64,000 nucleotides of DNA from MGBC163016 sp910588905 (GTDB taxonomy: Bacteria; Actinomycetota; Coriobacteriia; Coriobacteriales; Eggerthellaceae): positions 1 to 64,000 of the forward strand of contig CAPGDO010000005.1 in assembly GCA_948616985.1 (NCBI GenBank), written 5' to 3'. Positions 9,262-17,799 of this stretch are shown here, in pieces. Both the position numbers and the translations under genes were made by a program. The notes beneath the pieces are model-generated. The model was not told the origin of the DNA. It worked only from the letters and a program-made list of their open reading frames with translations, and did no database searches. Numbering within the stretch: the first letter of the stretch is position 1; every line of letters starts with the position of its first letter.

Positions 9262-10536
9262 TTAGGCGTAGCTGGTATTGATGACGAGGGGGGCCACTGG
9301 ATTGGATCCCGTGGCCGAGATGGCACCATCCAAGATCACGTGCTGACCATTCTGCCAGGTGCCCGAACCCGTTATCTCGAAGTAGGTGGTGATGTAGTCA
9401 CGGCCATTGAACCGGACGAGGATGACATCATCGGTGCGCAGGAGCACAGAGCCGTTCTGTTGCACTTGGATGGTGCCCGGTACGCGGACCAAGTCCTCTG
9501 ACCAGCATTCCAGGAGCATGGTGGGGCGCAGTTCTGAGGAGCCGGAGTTGTTGGAACCGCTGGAACCGGAGTCGGAGGAGGAATCATCGGGAGTGGGCTC
9601 GACGGCTTCATCCGATGGCTGTTCTTCAGGCTGCTCTTCGACAGGCTGATCGAGCCCCGTCACATCGGTGACCTTGACTTGCCAACCGGAATCGCTCCAG
9701 CTGACATTGGCGTTCACGGTGCAGGACTTCACCTGATCGCCTTCGGCCTTGGAGAGGTGGAAGGCGATGGTGCCTCCCTGGGTATTGAGGCTGGCTTCGG
9801 GCTGCACGTCGGCACCCACGAATTGGTTCGCCACCTCTTGGTTATAGTCTTTGAGGATGTTCTGCAGGTTCGCTTGGATGGCTTCCATATCAGGGGGGGC
9901 GACGGGGGTCACCTGGGGCTTGCCCTTCTCAACGCCTCCCGGCACCCAGGAGGTGGATTCCGCCGCATGGGTCAGGCGGATGGTGAGGGGGATGATGGCC
10001 TCAACGTAATCATTCTGGAATTCCGCCTCGGCCTTCCCCTCGCAGGTGAATGTGCCCTTGGCGGAAGGGTCTTCCGTGACGCTGCCCACGCTGTATTGGG
10101 AGAGCTTAGCGTCGGAGAAGCCTTCGGTGCTGATATACATATACCCATTCAGGGTTGGGGGATCTATCTTGGCGCTGGTGAAGGCGCTCTCCACCTCTGA
10201 GATCTGCGGGGGTGCCGGAGCAGGCGTTGCATCTTGGCCGCGCATCAGCACGAAGATCAAGATGCCTGCTAGGACTGCCAGAGCCAAGACGCATAGGATC
10301 ATGGACACCACGAGCAGCTTAGGAGCACCCTTCTTCTTTTGGGGTGGCTGCATGGAAGGTGGGGGTGGGGCAGCGAGGGTATAGGACGCGCCCGGCGCTA
10401 TCATGGGAACAGGAACTATGTCTGGCTGAGAGCGAAAGCCCTGACCTGCGTCAGGGCGATTCTGAGACCCTGGCGAAGCTGTTGAGCTTTCGCTGCCCTG
10501 AGAGGCAGCCTTTGAAAGCGATGGGCTCTCGCTCAC
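9262..10536 (-). CDS. Membrane-anchored protein of unknown function, Pro-rich cytoplasmic tail
   Basis: No family recognised. The 424 residues divide into a disordered Ser/Pro-rich segment (1-72, ending APPPPSMQPPQKKK), one membrane helix (about 75-98) and an extracytoplasmic part. The latter has repeated beta-strand-like stretches (100-270), an acidic low-complexity linker (about 275-325, Glu/Ser/Asp/Gly) and a short beta-rich end (GTWQNGQHVILDGA). This layout is common in actinobacterial surface proteins of unknown role. The start is GTG 10536, with AAGGA 10 bp upstream. It lies 24 bp upstream of map. Confidence 0.75.
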   Translation of the reverse strand: MSESPSLSKAASQGSESSTASPGSQNRPDAGQGFRSQPDIVPVPMIAPGASYTLAAPPPPSMQPPQKKKGAPKLLVVSMILCVLALAVLAGILIFVLMRGQDATPAPAPPQISEVESAFTSAKIDPPTLNGYMYISTEGFSDAKLSQYSVGSVTEDPSAKGTFTCEGKAEAEFQNDYVEAIIPLTIRLTHAAESTSWVPGGVEKGKPQVTPVAPPDMEAIQANLQNILKDYNQEVANQFVGADVQPEASLNTQGGTIAFHLSKAEGDQVKSCTVNANVSWSDSGWQVKVTDVTGLDQPVEEQPEEQPSDEAVEPTPDDSSSDSGSSGSNNSGSSELRPTMLLECWSEDLVRVPGTIQVQQNGSVLLRTDDVILVRFNGRDYITTYFEITGSGTWQNGQHVILDGAISATGSNPVAPLVINTSYA

Positions 10537-10579
10537 TTCGATTGTATCCTTCCCACCGTGCGTTTCTAGGTTACAGGCG

Positions 10580-10595
10580 CGTGTATATATGCACG
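10580..10595. promoter_or_regulatory. 16-bp near-perfect palindrome between divergent genes
   Basis: CGTGTATATATGCACG differs from its reverse complement at one symmetric pair. It resembles the core of the GntR operator at 24994 (GTGTATATAC). Weak -10-like boxes (TATACT 10614-10619) follow on the plus strand. Binding by any regulator is inference. Confidence 0.4.
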
Positions 10596-10675
10596 GTGTC
10601 AGCGCAAGAAAACTATACTATAAACGGACAAAGAAATCACTTCATTTATCCATAGTCGGGGGAAGCCATAGGCCT

Positions 10676-12424
10676 ATGAAGAGGGAAGCGAACAACAAGA
10701 ACGAAGGCCAGCGAGAACGCCGCTTGCGGGGGGCTGGCGGCAGTGGACAACGTCGCAGGCGGGTGTCCCCCGAAGCAGTGAGCGGTGAGCGTCAGGGGAT
10801 CACCGGGCGCTTGAACGTGAGCTCTACTCCGCGGGAGCACAAGCAGAATCCCATCGCACGGTTAGCCAACCAATGGTTCGATCGGGTGGTGGGGGCCATG
10901 AAGGGGGATGGTCTCTCAGCGGCCGAGGCAGCCTATGCACCTCATCGCACCACACGAGACTTCATCTTCAACACCGCCGGCGCCGCTTCCTGGGCGCTGG
11001 TGTTCCCGGTGGTCACCATGGTATCCACCCAGTTGGTGGGGGTGGAGCAAGCGGGTATGGTCTCCATGGCTTTCGTGGTGGCGCTCTTGCTCATGTTCCT
11101 CGGGAACTTCGGTGTGCGTACCTATCAGATATCAGACATCCATGAAGAGCACTCGTTCCTGGACTATCAGGTGAATCGTTGGCTCACCTGCCTGATCATG
11201 GTGGTGGCGGGCTGGCTCTACTGCACGTTGCGCGGCTACACCACTGAGATGTTCGACATATCCATGGCTGTGGTGGCCTATCGCTGTGTGGATGCGCTGG
11301 CCGATGTCTATGAAGGCCGCTTGCAGCAGGTGGATAAGCTCTATCTGGCGGGCATCTCTCAGACCATCCGCTCGTTGGCGGCCCTTATCGTCTTCTGCGT
11401 GGTGTTGGCGCTCTCCCGCAATGCCGTGGCCGCCTGCACAGCCATGTTCATCGCCTCTTTGATCACCTTCGTCGTCATCACCTGGCCGCTTGCCCTGTTG
11501 GAGACGCCGAAGTCTCGGCAGTTCTCCCTGAAGTCATTGGGAAGGCTCTTCAAGCTGTGCGCTCCCTTGTTCCTGGCGATCTTCATCTTCAATGTGATCG
11601 AGAACATGCCGAAGTTCGTCATGGAGGGCATGCTGCCCTATGAGAACCAGCTCTACTACAACGCTCTGTACTTCCCGGCTCAGATGATCCTCATCGCTGC
11701 TCAGCTGGTCTATAAGCCGCTGCTGCTGCGCATGGCTGGGGTCTGGCAGGATGCAAAGAAGCGGTTGAGATTCGATCTCATCCTGGGTGGCATCATCTTG
11801 ATCATCTTGGCCATCACTGCCATCACCTGGGTGGTCATGGCCTGGGTTGGCATCCCTGCCTTGAGCTTCCTCTACGGCATCGATTTCGAACCCTATCGCA
11901 GCCTTCTGTATCTCATGCTGGTGACCGGCGGCATAACGGCTCTCATAGACTTCCTCTATCAAGTGATCACCATCATGCGGCGCCAGCGGGATGTGACGGT
12001 GCTCTACTGCGTGTCCTTCTTCTTCTCGTTGTTCATTCCCATCCTGCTCATCGGCTACGCCCAGCTAGAGGGCGCCATCCTGAGCTACCTCATCATCGAA
12101 TCCATCCTGTGCGTGCTGCTCATCTGGGAATACTTCCGCATTCGCCGTGACCTTTCCCGGGGCAAGCGTGGCGCGGTTGGTGCAGCATCTCCTGCGTCTG
12201 GTGTTGAAGGCGAGGCGGCAGGCGGCGAAGAGCGGCCTCGTACCACATTCGTCCCCCTCATAGACCCGGCTGATCCTGAGCTCTCCGAAGCCGAAGGAGA
12301 TACCGAAGCCATAGAAGAAGAGCCACGCCCCCTACGCCCCAGCGAGAAGCGGGCCATTCGCGAGCATCGCGAAGAGGTCATGCGCAGGCGCACGGGGAAG
12401 CATGCCGGAAGAGGTGACCAGTGA
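10676..12424 (+). CDS. Polysaccharide/oligosaccharide flippase-type membrane protein
   Basis: 582-residue multi-helix protein related to the PST/MOP exporters (Wzx-like) that move lipid-linked sugars. A disordered Arg/Gly-rich N-terminus (1-60) precedes about twelve hydrophobic helices, including FIFNTAGAASWALVFPVVT and the MOP-like NMPKFVMEGMLPYENQLYYN region around 335. The C-terminus (from about 500) is a charged cytoplasmic tail rich in Glu, Arg and Pro. ATG 10676 has GGGGGAAG about 10 bp upstream; earlier in-frame codons would add an implausible leader. The next gene overlaps by 4 bp. The substrate is unknown; no glycosyltransferases are nearby. Confidence 0.75.
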   Translation: MKREANNKNEGQRERRLRGAGGSGQRRRRVSPEAVSGERQGITGRLNVSSTPREHKQNPIARLANQWFDRVVGAMKGDGLSAAEAAYAPHRTTRDFIFNTAGAASWALVFPVVTMVSTQLVGVEQAGMVSMAFVVALLLMFLGNFGVRTYQISDIHEEHSFLDYQVNRWLTCLIMVVAGWLYCTLRGYTTEMFDISMAVVAYRCVDALADVYEGRLQQVDKLYLAGISQTIRSLAALIVFCVVLALSRNAVAACTAMFIASLITFVVITWPLALLETPKSRQFSLKSLGRLFKLCAPLFLAIFIFNVIENMPKFVMEGMLPYENQLYYNALYFPAQMILIAAQLVYKPLLLRMAGVWQDAKKRLRFDLILGGIILIILAITAITWVVMAWVGIPALSFLYGIDFEPYRSLLYLMLVTGGITALIDFLYQVITIMRRQRDVTVLYCVSFFFSLFIPILLIGYAQLEGAILSYLIIESILCVLLIWEYFRIRRDLSRGKRGAVGAASPASGVEGEAAGGEERPRTTFVPLIDPADPELSEAEGDTEAIEEEPRPLRPSEKRAIREHREEVMRRRTGKHAGRGDQ

Positions 12425-13680
12425 CGCGGGGAAAGCTCGCCCCTGAATATGCGGCTGCCTGCACCTCGGAGGCATTGAGCTCCGGCTCCTCCGGGGTGGA
12501 TGATCCAGATCCACCCTCGTCGGTCGCTGATCGGCGGTATCGTATCCTTGAGATCATCTTCGGAGTGCTGAGCCTCATCGTCGGCTTTGTATTGGCCGCT
12601 CTGGTGGTATTCCTCCTCTATTTCACCGGCACCGCTTTCTATGATGGTGTCTTCCAGGACCAACCTGCAGCATCGCTCGCCCTGTTCGTCTGCATGGTCG
12701 CAGGCGTGGGCGTTGTGGCGGTGGGTGCCGTCATCCTGGGTGTGCGCCTGGTGCGGGGGAAGCTGCAGGGTGCCCATCTGACCGCAGAGATCATCAGTGC
12801 GGCTCTGGGGTTCTGCGCTCTGTTCGAGCTCATGTTAGAAGGGGTCACCACCATCTTCTGGATCCTCATGGGCTCATCCCTGATCCTCATGGCTCTCTTC
12901 ACTTTCGCTGACCCTTCCTTGTCCGAGGAGCGTAGGCTCCAGCGCGTGTTGCGTGATATGGAGGCGCGAGAGGAGGCGGAAGAGGGAACATTAGGGCGTG
13001 ATGTCACGGGTCGGGGCTATATGGCCGTGAACTTCTTCAACCTCTTCTGGATCTTCACCCTGGGTGCTCTCTTCGGGGATGCCATAGAGACCGTCTATCA
13101 CTATATGATAGAGGTGCCGGGGGAATTCCAGATCCGGGCAGGGCTTCTCTGGGGGCCGTTCTCTCCCATCTACGGCTTCGGTGCGGTGATCCTCTCGCTC
13201 ATCCTGAATCGCTTCTATAAGGCCCCCGCTATCCTCATCTTCTTGATGAGCGCCGTGGTGGGGGGAGCTTTCGAATACGCGGTGAGCTGGTTCCTGGAAT
13301 TCGCCTTCGGGGCTGTGGCCTGGGACTACACCGGTCGCTTCCTCAATATAGGCGGCCGCACCGATTTCATGTTCATGTGCATGTGGGGTGTGTTAGGAGT
13401 GGTGTGGATCAAGCTGCTGCTCCCGTGGCTCATCGGTCTGGTGAATAGGATCCCCTGGCAGTGGCGCTACACCGTGACCGCGGTGGCTGCAGCGCTCATG
13501 ATCTTCGATGGCGCCATGACGCTGATCGCTCTGGATTGCTGGTATATGCGCTTAGACGGAGTGCCCACAGATCAAACGGCGTTCCAGGCGTTCTTCGCTC
13601 AGCATTTCGACGACCAGTACATGGCCAGCCGCTTCCAGTCCATGTCCCTGCATCCCGAATTGACCACACGGGTGAGCTGA
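12421..13680 (+). CDS. PF06541-type membrane protein (putative ABC-transporter type IV)
   Basis: 419 residues. The first half has four or five helices and a charged linker (about 165-200). The second half is the conserved module: LFGDAIETVYHYM, LLWGPFSPIYGFGAV, VVGGAFEYAVSWF and FGAVAWDYTGRFLN. Those motifs fit the family named putative ABC-transporter type IV, for which no transport activity is established. The GTG start overlaps the flippase stop (GTGA), so the two are translationally coupled. A second, shorter member lies at 26453-27454 and shares both the module and a C-terminal segment (YMASRFQSM here, FMSERFQNM there). Confidence 0.75.
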   Translation: MTRGKLAPEYAAACTSEALSSGSSGVDDPDPPSSVADRRYRILEIIFGVLSLIVGFVLAALVVFLLYFTGTAFYDGVFQDQPAASLALFVCMVAGVGVVAVGAVILGVRLVRGKLQGAHLTAEIISAALGFCALFELMLEGVTTIFWILMGSSLILMALFTFADPSLSEERRLQRVLRDMEAREEAEEGTLGRDVTGRGYMAVNFFNLFWIFTLGALFGDAIETVYHYMIEVPGEFQIRAGLLWGPFSPIYGFGAVILSLILNRFYKAPAILIFLMSAVVGGAFEYAVSWFLEFAFGAVAWDYTGRFLNIGGRTDFMFMCMWGVLGVVWIKLLLPWLIGLVNRIPWQWRYTVTAVAAALMIFDGAMTLIALDCWYMRLDGVPTDQTAFQAFFAQHFDDQYMASRFQSMSLHPELTTRVS

Positions 13681-13770
13681 GCAGTCCTTATCAACGCCCC
13701 GGCCATCGCACGGATGAAAATAGTGCAGAAGTGAAATAGTGCGCCACTTTCGCACTTCGCCGATTTTGAC

Positions 13771-13798
13771 TTGCACGGCTTGCGCAAAGGCTTATCCT
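13771..13798 (+). promoter_or_regulatory. Promoter for the small zinc-ribbon gene
   Basis: TTGCAC (13771-13776), a 16-bp spacer and TATCCT (13793-13798), 42 bp before the ATG. Just upstream lie two near-copies of GAAATAGTGC (around 13715-13742) and a GTGCG/CGCAC hairpin. Confidence 0.5.
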
Positions 13799-13839
13799 AT
13801 GCATGCTGTGCACAAGCTACAAGGATTGGAGAGTGCGAT

Positions 13840-14106
13840 ATGTGCTTCAGACCAGCAGGCGCCGATAGCGGCGGAACCAAGTGCCCCGAATGCGGCAAGA
13901 CCATCCAGATGATGGGTGGGATCCAGATGAAGAACTGCCCCTTCTGCAAGGCAGACTTCTCCAAGTACATGAACCCTGATGGGTCCATCAATGAGGCTGC
14001 CGTTGCAGGTGCTCCGGCTGCTCCTGGTGCCCCTGCAGCTCCTGGCGCCCCCGGCGCTCCGGCTGCCCCTGGCGCCCCTGGCGCCCCGAAGGCTCCTGGC
14101 GCGTAA
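13840..14106 (+). CDS. Small zinc-ribbon protein with Ala/Pro/Gly-rich repeat tail
   Basis: 88 residues. Two CxxC knuckles, CPEC (15-18) and CPFC (33-36), form a zinc ribbon. From about residue 55 the chain consists only of Gly, Ala and Pro, with one Lys, in GAP/AAP triplets to the end. The GAP triplets resemble collagen-like spacing, but Ala replaces Gly in several, so a stable triple helix is unlikely. GGAGAG lies 7 bp before the ATG. It is a single-gene unit with its own promoter and a strong terminator, which suggests high expression. No function is known. Confidence 0.75.
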   Translation: MCFRPAGADSGGTKCPECGKTIQMMGGIQMKNCPFCKADFSKYMNPDGSINEAAVAGAPAAPGAPAAPGAPGAPAAPGAPGAPKAPGA

Positions 14107-14122
14107 GCGTTGCAGAAAGCTG

Positions 14123-14151
14123 AAGAGCTCCCTCTGGGGAGCTCTTTTTTT
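14123..14151 (+). terminator. Rho-independent terminator
   Basis: AAGAGCTCC (14123-14131) pairs perfectly with GGAGCTCTT (14138-14146), followed by a T-run to 14151. It lies 17 bp after the stop of the zinc-ribbon gene. Confidence 0.93.
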
Positions 14152-14306
14152 GTGCCCGATATCACACCTGGGGCAACATATTCCTGCGTGAAGAGCGTAA
14201 TTTATTCCAGGTACAAGAGGGGTCGGGCATGTTCGGCCCCTATTGGGGGTCTTGCAACCGGTTGCCCGCGGGGATCATCTTCGCTTGCTCTTGGGTGAGA
14301 TGCGAA
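14152..14306. other. Gene-free stretch with a degenerate single-arm repeat
   Basis: No ORF with coding character. It holds GGGGTCGGGC AT GTTCGGCCCC (14220-14241), which folds as a 10-bp stem when G-U pairs are allowed. This resembles one arm of the 54-bp repeats at 6334 and 22382. A perfect palindrome, GCAACCGGTTGC, follows near 14254. Confidence 0.4.
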
Positions 14307-14382
14307 TGGTGCCCTCGACAGGAGTCGAACCTGCGACACCTTGCTCCGGAGGCAAGTGCTCTATCCACTGAGCTACGAGGGC
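14307..14382 (-). tRNA. tRNA-Arg (anticodon CCG)
   Basis: The minus strand reads GCCCTCG...CGAGGGC as a perfect 7-bp acceptor stem. The anticodon arm is CTTGC-CTCCGGA-GCAAG with CCG at positions 34-36, and the T arm contains GGTTCGACTCC. The 3' CCA is encoded (14307-14309). It decodes the Arg codon CGG. Confidence 0.97.
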
Positions 14383-14410
14383 ACGTTCGCGCTATCATGC
14401 GCGAGAAGGG

Positions 14411-14439
14411 ATTATACGCCATGATGCTCCTGCTATCCA
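14411..14439 (-). promoter_or_regulatory. Promoter of the tRNA-Arg gene
   Basis: On the minus strand TGGATA (14434-14439) is followed after 17 bp by a consensus TATAAT (14411-14416), about 29 bp before the tRNA 5' end. Confidence 0.6.
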
Positions 14440-14463
14440 GTGAGCCGGACCCAGGATGCGAAA

Positions 14464-15777
14464 ATGACTGAAACACTGCATATAGAGAAGATGAGCTATG
14501 GGCCGGATGCCATCGCCCATGAGCCAACGGGACGAACGGTGTTCGTGCGGGGGGCCGTTCCGGGAGATGTGGTGGAAGCTGATATCACTACAGAGCATAA
14601 GAGCTACGCCACAGCGCATACGGTGAAGGTTCTGGAATCCTCCCCAGAGCGGGTGGCTTCAGAGGCTCCAGAGCTGCTGGAGAGCATCGCTCCCTGGTCT
14701 ATCCTGGCCTATCCTGCGCAATTGGAAGCCAAGCGGGAGAACGTGATGGAAGCCCTTGTGCGCAATGGGGGCATTCCTCGGGAGCGGGCAGAGGAGCTCG
14801 TTGAGGATGTGCGGCCTTCGAAGCGCACCTACGGCTACCGCAACAAGCTGGAATTGGCAGCGTTCGCTGATGATAGCTCTCGCTTTGCGTTGGGATTCAC
14901 GCAGGCGGGGAGCAGTGTGGTGCGAACGGTCAAGGCGTGTCCTCTGGCCAATCGACTGATCCAGCGCGCCCCTAAGGCGCTGAGCGGCGCCATCCGCTAC
15001 ATGCAGGGCGCCGAGGATCTGGGCATCTATCGCGTAGGCGTGCGCGCCAGCTTGCGGACCAAGAGCGTAGAGGTGGCGCTCTGGACGCCGCCCAGCTCCT
15101 TTCCGCGCACCTTCGCTGCCAAGATGCTGGAAGATGCCCTCGGAGCAACATCGGTAGTGCGGGTCATAGCTGATCCTGGGAGCGAACGTCGGGTCAAACG
15201 CACAGAAGTGCTGACCGGACGGGGTTGGTGGTCCGAGGAGTTGGCGGGGCTCTCATTCGCCGTTTCAGCTCCCTCTTTCTTCCAAGTGAACACGGCCCAG
15301 GCCGAAGTGCTGGTGAAGCTGGCTTTGGAGATGGCGGCAGCCGAGGACGGCCTCTTCGTGGCCGATGTGTTCGCCGGTGTGGGCACGTTCTCGCTCCCGT
15401 TGGCCCAAGCTGGCTGTGATGTCGTGGCCATAGAGCTAGCGGGGAGCGCGGTAGCGGACCTGCGGCGCAATGCCGATGCGAATGGCCTGTTCGTGGATGC
15501 TGTCTGCGATGATGCGAAGCGCGCCTTGGACCAGCTGGAGGGAGCCCAGGTCATCTTGGTTGATCCTCCTCGATCGGGCCTTGACCGGGAAGTGCTCGAA
15601 GGCATGGTGGAGGCTGCTCCGGAGCGGATCGTATATGTGAGTTGCGACCCCCAGACCTTGAGCCGTGATATTGCCCGGTTCGGAGCCCGCGGCTACCAGT
15701 TGGAACGGGTGTGCCCGGTGGATATGTTCCCCCAAACCTACCATGTGGAATGCGTCTGTCTGCTCGTCTCTCGATGA
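14464..15777 (+). CDS. TrmA/RlmD-family RNA (uracil-C5)-methyltransferase with TRAM domain
   Basis: SAM-dependent RNA uracil-C5 methyltransferase, 437 residues. A TRAM RNA-binding domain (1-60) is followed by the catalytic core with SFFQVNTAQAEVL, the SAM loop DVFAGVGTFSLPLA, VILVDPPRSGLD and the catalytic Cys in IVYVSCDPQTLSRD. The region that normally binds a [4Fe-4S] cluster reads IAPWSILAYPAQLEAK and has lost its cysteines, unlike typical RlmD and unlike the paralogue at 34206. ATG 14464 has AGGA 7 bp upstream; an in-frame GTG at 14440 is the alternative. The exact target base (23S U747, U1939 or tRNA U54) cannot be read from the sequence. Confidence 0.88.
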   Translation: MTETLHIEKMSYGPDAIAHEPTGRTVFVRGAVPGDVVEADITTEHKSYATAHTVKVLESSPERVASEAPELLESIAPWSILAYPAQLEAKRENVMEALVRNGGIPRERAEELVEDVRPSKRTYGYRNKLELAAFADDSSRFALGFTQAGSSVVRTVKACPLANRLIQRAPKALSGAIRYMQGAEDLGIYRVGVRASLRTKSVEVALWTPPSSFPRTFAAKMLEDALGATSVVRVIADPGSERRVKRTEVLTGRGWWSEELAGLSFAVSAPSFFQVNTAQAEVLVKLALEMAAAEDGLFVADVFAGVGTFSLPLAQAGCDVVAIELAGSAVADLRRNADANGLFVDAVCDDAKRALDQLEGAQVILVDPPRSGLDREVLEGMVEAAPERIVYVSCDPQTLSRDIARFGARGYQLERVCPVDMFPQTYHVECVCLLVSR

Positions 15778-15780
15778 ATC

Positions 15781-15789
15781 TGATAGAAT
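15781..15789 (+). promoter_or_regulatory. Extended -10 (TGATAGAAT) for the cyclophilin gene
   Basis: TGA followed by TAGAAT, 55 bp before the ATG and right after the preceding stop codon. No -35 hexamer is evident, as is usual for extended -10 promoters. Confidence 0.5.
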
Positions 15790-15844
15790 CGCAGGATAAG
15801 AATGCGCAAAAAATGGCCTTACTGATGAGCGAAAGGACCGCTTC

Positions 15845-16363
15845 ATGGCTGAGTACACTCCGGAATACAAGCCCAACGGCAACGAGGTAGCGAACATCGT
15901 CACCTCCAAGGGAACCATCCGCGTTCAACTGGCGGGGGCCGATGCTCCCATCCATGTGGGCAATTTCGTGGAATTGGCCGACAAGGGCTTCTATGACGGC
16001 CTCAAGTTCCATCGCTACGTGCCTGGCTTCGTCATCCAGGGTGGCTGCCCGAACACCCGCGATGCCTCTCCGGCTGATGTGGCTGCTGGTCGTGGCCGGT
16101 TCGGCACGGGCAATCCTGGTTACTCTATCCATGAGGAGTACACCACGAACCCGAACAACAAGCACCTGAATGGCACGCTGGCCATGGCCCGCAGCCAGAA
16201 CCCGAATTCCGCAGGCAGCCAGTTCTACTTCTGCCTGGGTGATCAGCCGTTCTTGGATGATGGCTACACCGTCTTCGGTCAGACCATCGAGGGCCAAGAC
16301 GTGATCGACTCTCTGCGGGCCGGGGATGTCATCGAGTCCATCACCATCGAGAACGAGAACTAG
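15845..16363 (+). CDS. ppiB: Peptidyl-prolyl cis-trans isomerase, cyclophilin type
   Basis: Catalyses proline isomerisation during protein folding; 172 residues, no signal peptide, so cytoplasmic. Core motifs are intact: the catalytic Arg in LKFHRYVPGFVIQGG, LAMARSQNPNSAGSQFYFCLG and DDGYTVFGQ. GAAAGGA lies 10 bp upstream of the ATG. A TPR protein gene follows on the same strand after 51 bp. Confidence 0.95.
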   Translation: MAEYTPEYKPNGNEVANIVTSKGTIRVQLAGADAPIHVGNFVELADKGFYDGLKFHRYVPGFVIQGGCPNTRDASPADVAAGRGRFGTGNPGYSIHEEYTTNPNNKHLNGTLAMARSQNPNSAGSQFYFCLGDQPFLDDGYTVFGQTIEGQDVIDSLRAGDVIESITIENEN

Positions 16364-16414
16364 CCCTTCGGGCACAGCGGCGAATCCAGAAGCAATCCGA
16401 CCGGGGACGCGAAC

Positions 16415-17752
16415 GTGAATAACAGCCTGTTCGATCAAGCCACCATCCGATACACCAACAAGGATTATCGCGGGGCACTGCGCGGATACAGCGCTTGCCT
16501 GCAAGATACATCGGTGCCCTTCTCTCTGGGCGAGGTGGGGCTGATCTACCACCGCATCGGCAATTGTCTGGTGAAGCTCAAGAACCCCCAAGAGGCCATT
16601 CAGGCCTATGCTCAAGCAGCATCGGATACTGCCTATGATGTGCGCGGTGCGCTCCAGAACAACATAGGCATGGCCTACGCCTCCCTGAGGGATTACAACA
16701 ACGCGAAGGTCCACTTCCAGCAGGCTGTGGAAGACCCTGACTACGACACGCCCTACAAGGCCTACATGGGCCTTGGCAATGCTGAGCTCAAGCTGGGCAA
16801 TAGCGCAGAGGCGGGCGTGGCCTTCCGGGAAGCGGCTTTGGATGAGGGCAATCCCGATCCGGCGAAGGCGCTCCTGAACCTGGGTATCTGCTTCATGGCC
16901 CTCGATCGCCCCCAAGATGCCATCGCTAGCTATGAGAGCGCGCTCCAGTTCGACATGTCCCCTGACACCTCCAACCGGCTCCATGCTTCCATGGGCCAGG
17001 CCTATGCGGCTGACGGTCAGATGGACGAAGCGGTAGAGGCCTTTGAAGAGGCTATCGCTGACGGCACCTATATCCTGTCCGATTCCGCTAGCGTTGACTA
17101 CCAGCGGGCGTTGGGTGCGGTGGCTCACATGGCTCCCCGTCCTGGTGATACCGATATGTCCGGTTTCGATGTGGCCGTGGAAGGGGATTACTACGGTGAA
17201 GGCGATGATCCATTCTTCTATGACGAAGGCTATGAGGAGCAGGATCCTTCCGAATACCCTGGTTTCGTAGGAGCCTACAGTGGCAACGATGATCGCTTCT
17301 TCGAGACGTCTGACGAAGAGCTGGAAGCCCTTTCCAAGAACCTAGCTCGTAAAGACCGCCAGCGTCGCAACATCGGGCTCAAGATTCTCGTGGTCATCGT
17401 CGTGCTCATCGTGTTGGCATTGGGCGCAGCCATCTTCGGCTATACCCAAGGCTACGGTTGGCCTACCCAGGAAGCGGTGGCGAAGGAGCTGTTCGCCGAT
17501 CCTGAAGCCGCCTCGGGCAACGTCTTCATAGAGACGCTCTCCGAGGAGAGCATCAAATCCATGACTGCTCCGGTGGTGAGCGATGCGAACGTGACCATAG
17601 ACGGCATCAACAAGTCCATGACCGATTCCGTGGTCTACGCCACCGCCAAGACCCCCGAAGGCGGGGATGTCATGTATAGAATCAATATGGTCCGGGACGT
17701 GATCGGGTGGAAGATCTCCTCCGTGGAGCTCTACTTCCCCAGCCAGTCCTGA
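16415..17752 (+). CDS. TPR-repeat protein with one membrane helix
   Basis: 445 residues. Residues 1-215 are five to six tetratricopeptide-type helical pairs (for example GLIYHRIGNCLVKLKNPQEA and LLNLGICFMALDRPQDAIA), which usually mediate protein contacts. An acidic, Tyr-rich linker (about 240-305) follows, then a basic stretch and one membrane helix (about 323-348). An outside domain of about 95 residues ends the protein. This topology suggests a cytoplasmic TPR scaffold tethered to the membrane. No precise function is recognised. The start is GTG 16415 with GGGGA 8 bp upstream. Confidence 0.75.
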   Translation: MNNSLFDQATIRYTNKDYRGALRGYSACLQDTSVPFSLGEVGLIYHRIGNCLVKLKNPQEAIQAYAQAASDTAYDVRGALQNNIGMAYASLRDYNNAKVHFQQAVEDPDYDTPYKAYMGLGNAELKLGNSAEAGVAFREAALDEGNPDPAKALLNLGICFMALDRPQDAIASYESALQFDMSPDTSNRLHASMGQAYAADGQMDEAVEAFEEAIADGTYILSDSASVDYQRALGAVAHMAPRPGDTDMSGFDVAVEGDYYGEGDDPFFYDEGYEEQDPSEYPGFVGAYSGNDDRFFETSDEELEALSKNLARKDRQRRNIGLKILVVIVVLIVLALGAAIFGYTQGYGWPTQEAVAKELFADPEAASGNVFIETLSEESIKSMTAPVVSDANVTIDGINKSMTDSVVYATAKTPEGGDVMYRINMVRDVIGWKISSVELYFPSQS

Positions 17753-17756
17753 CCGT

Positions 17757-17765
17757 TGATAAGAT
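17757..17765 (+). promoter_or_regulatory. Extended -10 (TGATAAGAT) for ndk
   Basis: TGA then TAAGAT, just after the TPR stop codon and 35 bp before the ndk ATG. The same nonamer occurs at 27543 before the histidine kinase gene. Confidence 0.45.
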
Positions 17766-17799
17766 GACCTCAAAGCCTACGAAGAGCAAGGAGCATCCT

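Noticed and set aside
14000..14106. Gly/Ala/Pro tail as a true collagen-like domain
   Set aside because: Gly is replaced by Ala in several triplets, so the strict Gly-X-Y pattern fails.
14123..14151. CRISPR-like or repeat array around the hairpins near 14.2 kb
   Set aside because: There is one terminator and unrelated palindromes; no regularly spaced direct repeats occur anywhere in the window.
15551..17128. Long open frame (525 codons) on the minus strand across ppiB and the TPR gene
   Set aside because: It is antisense to two well-supported genes and has no family resemblance; long antisense frames are common at this base composition. The same applies to long minus-strand frames over alr, alaS and aroC.
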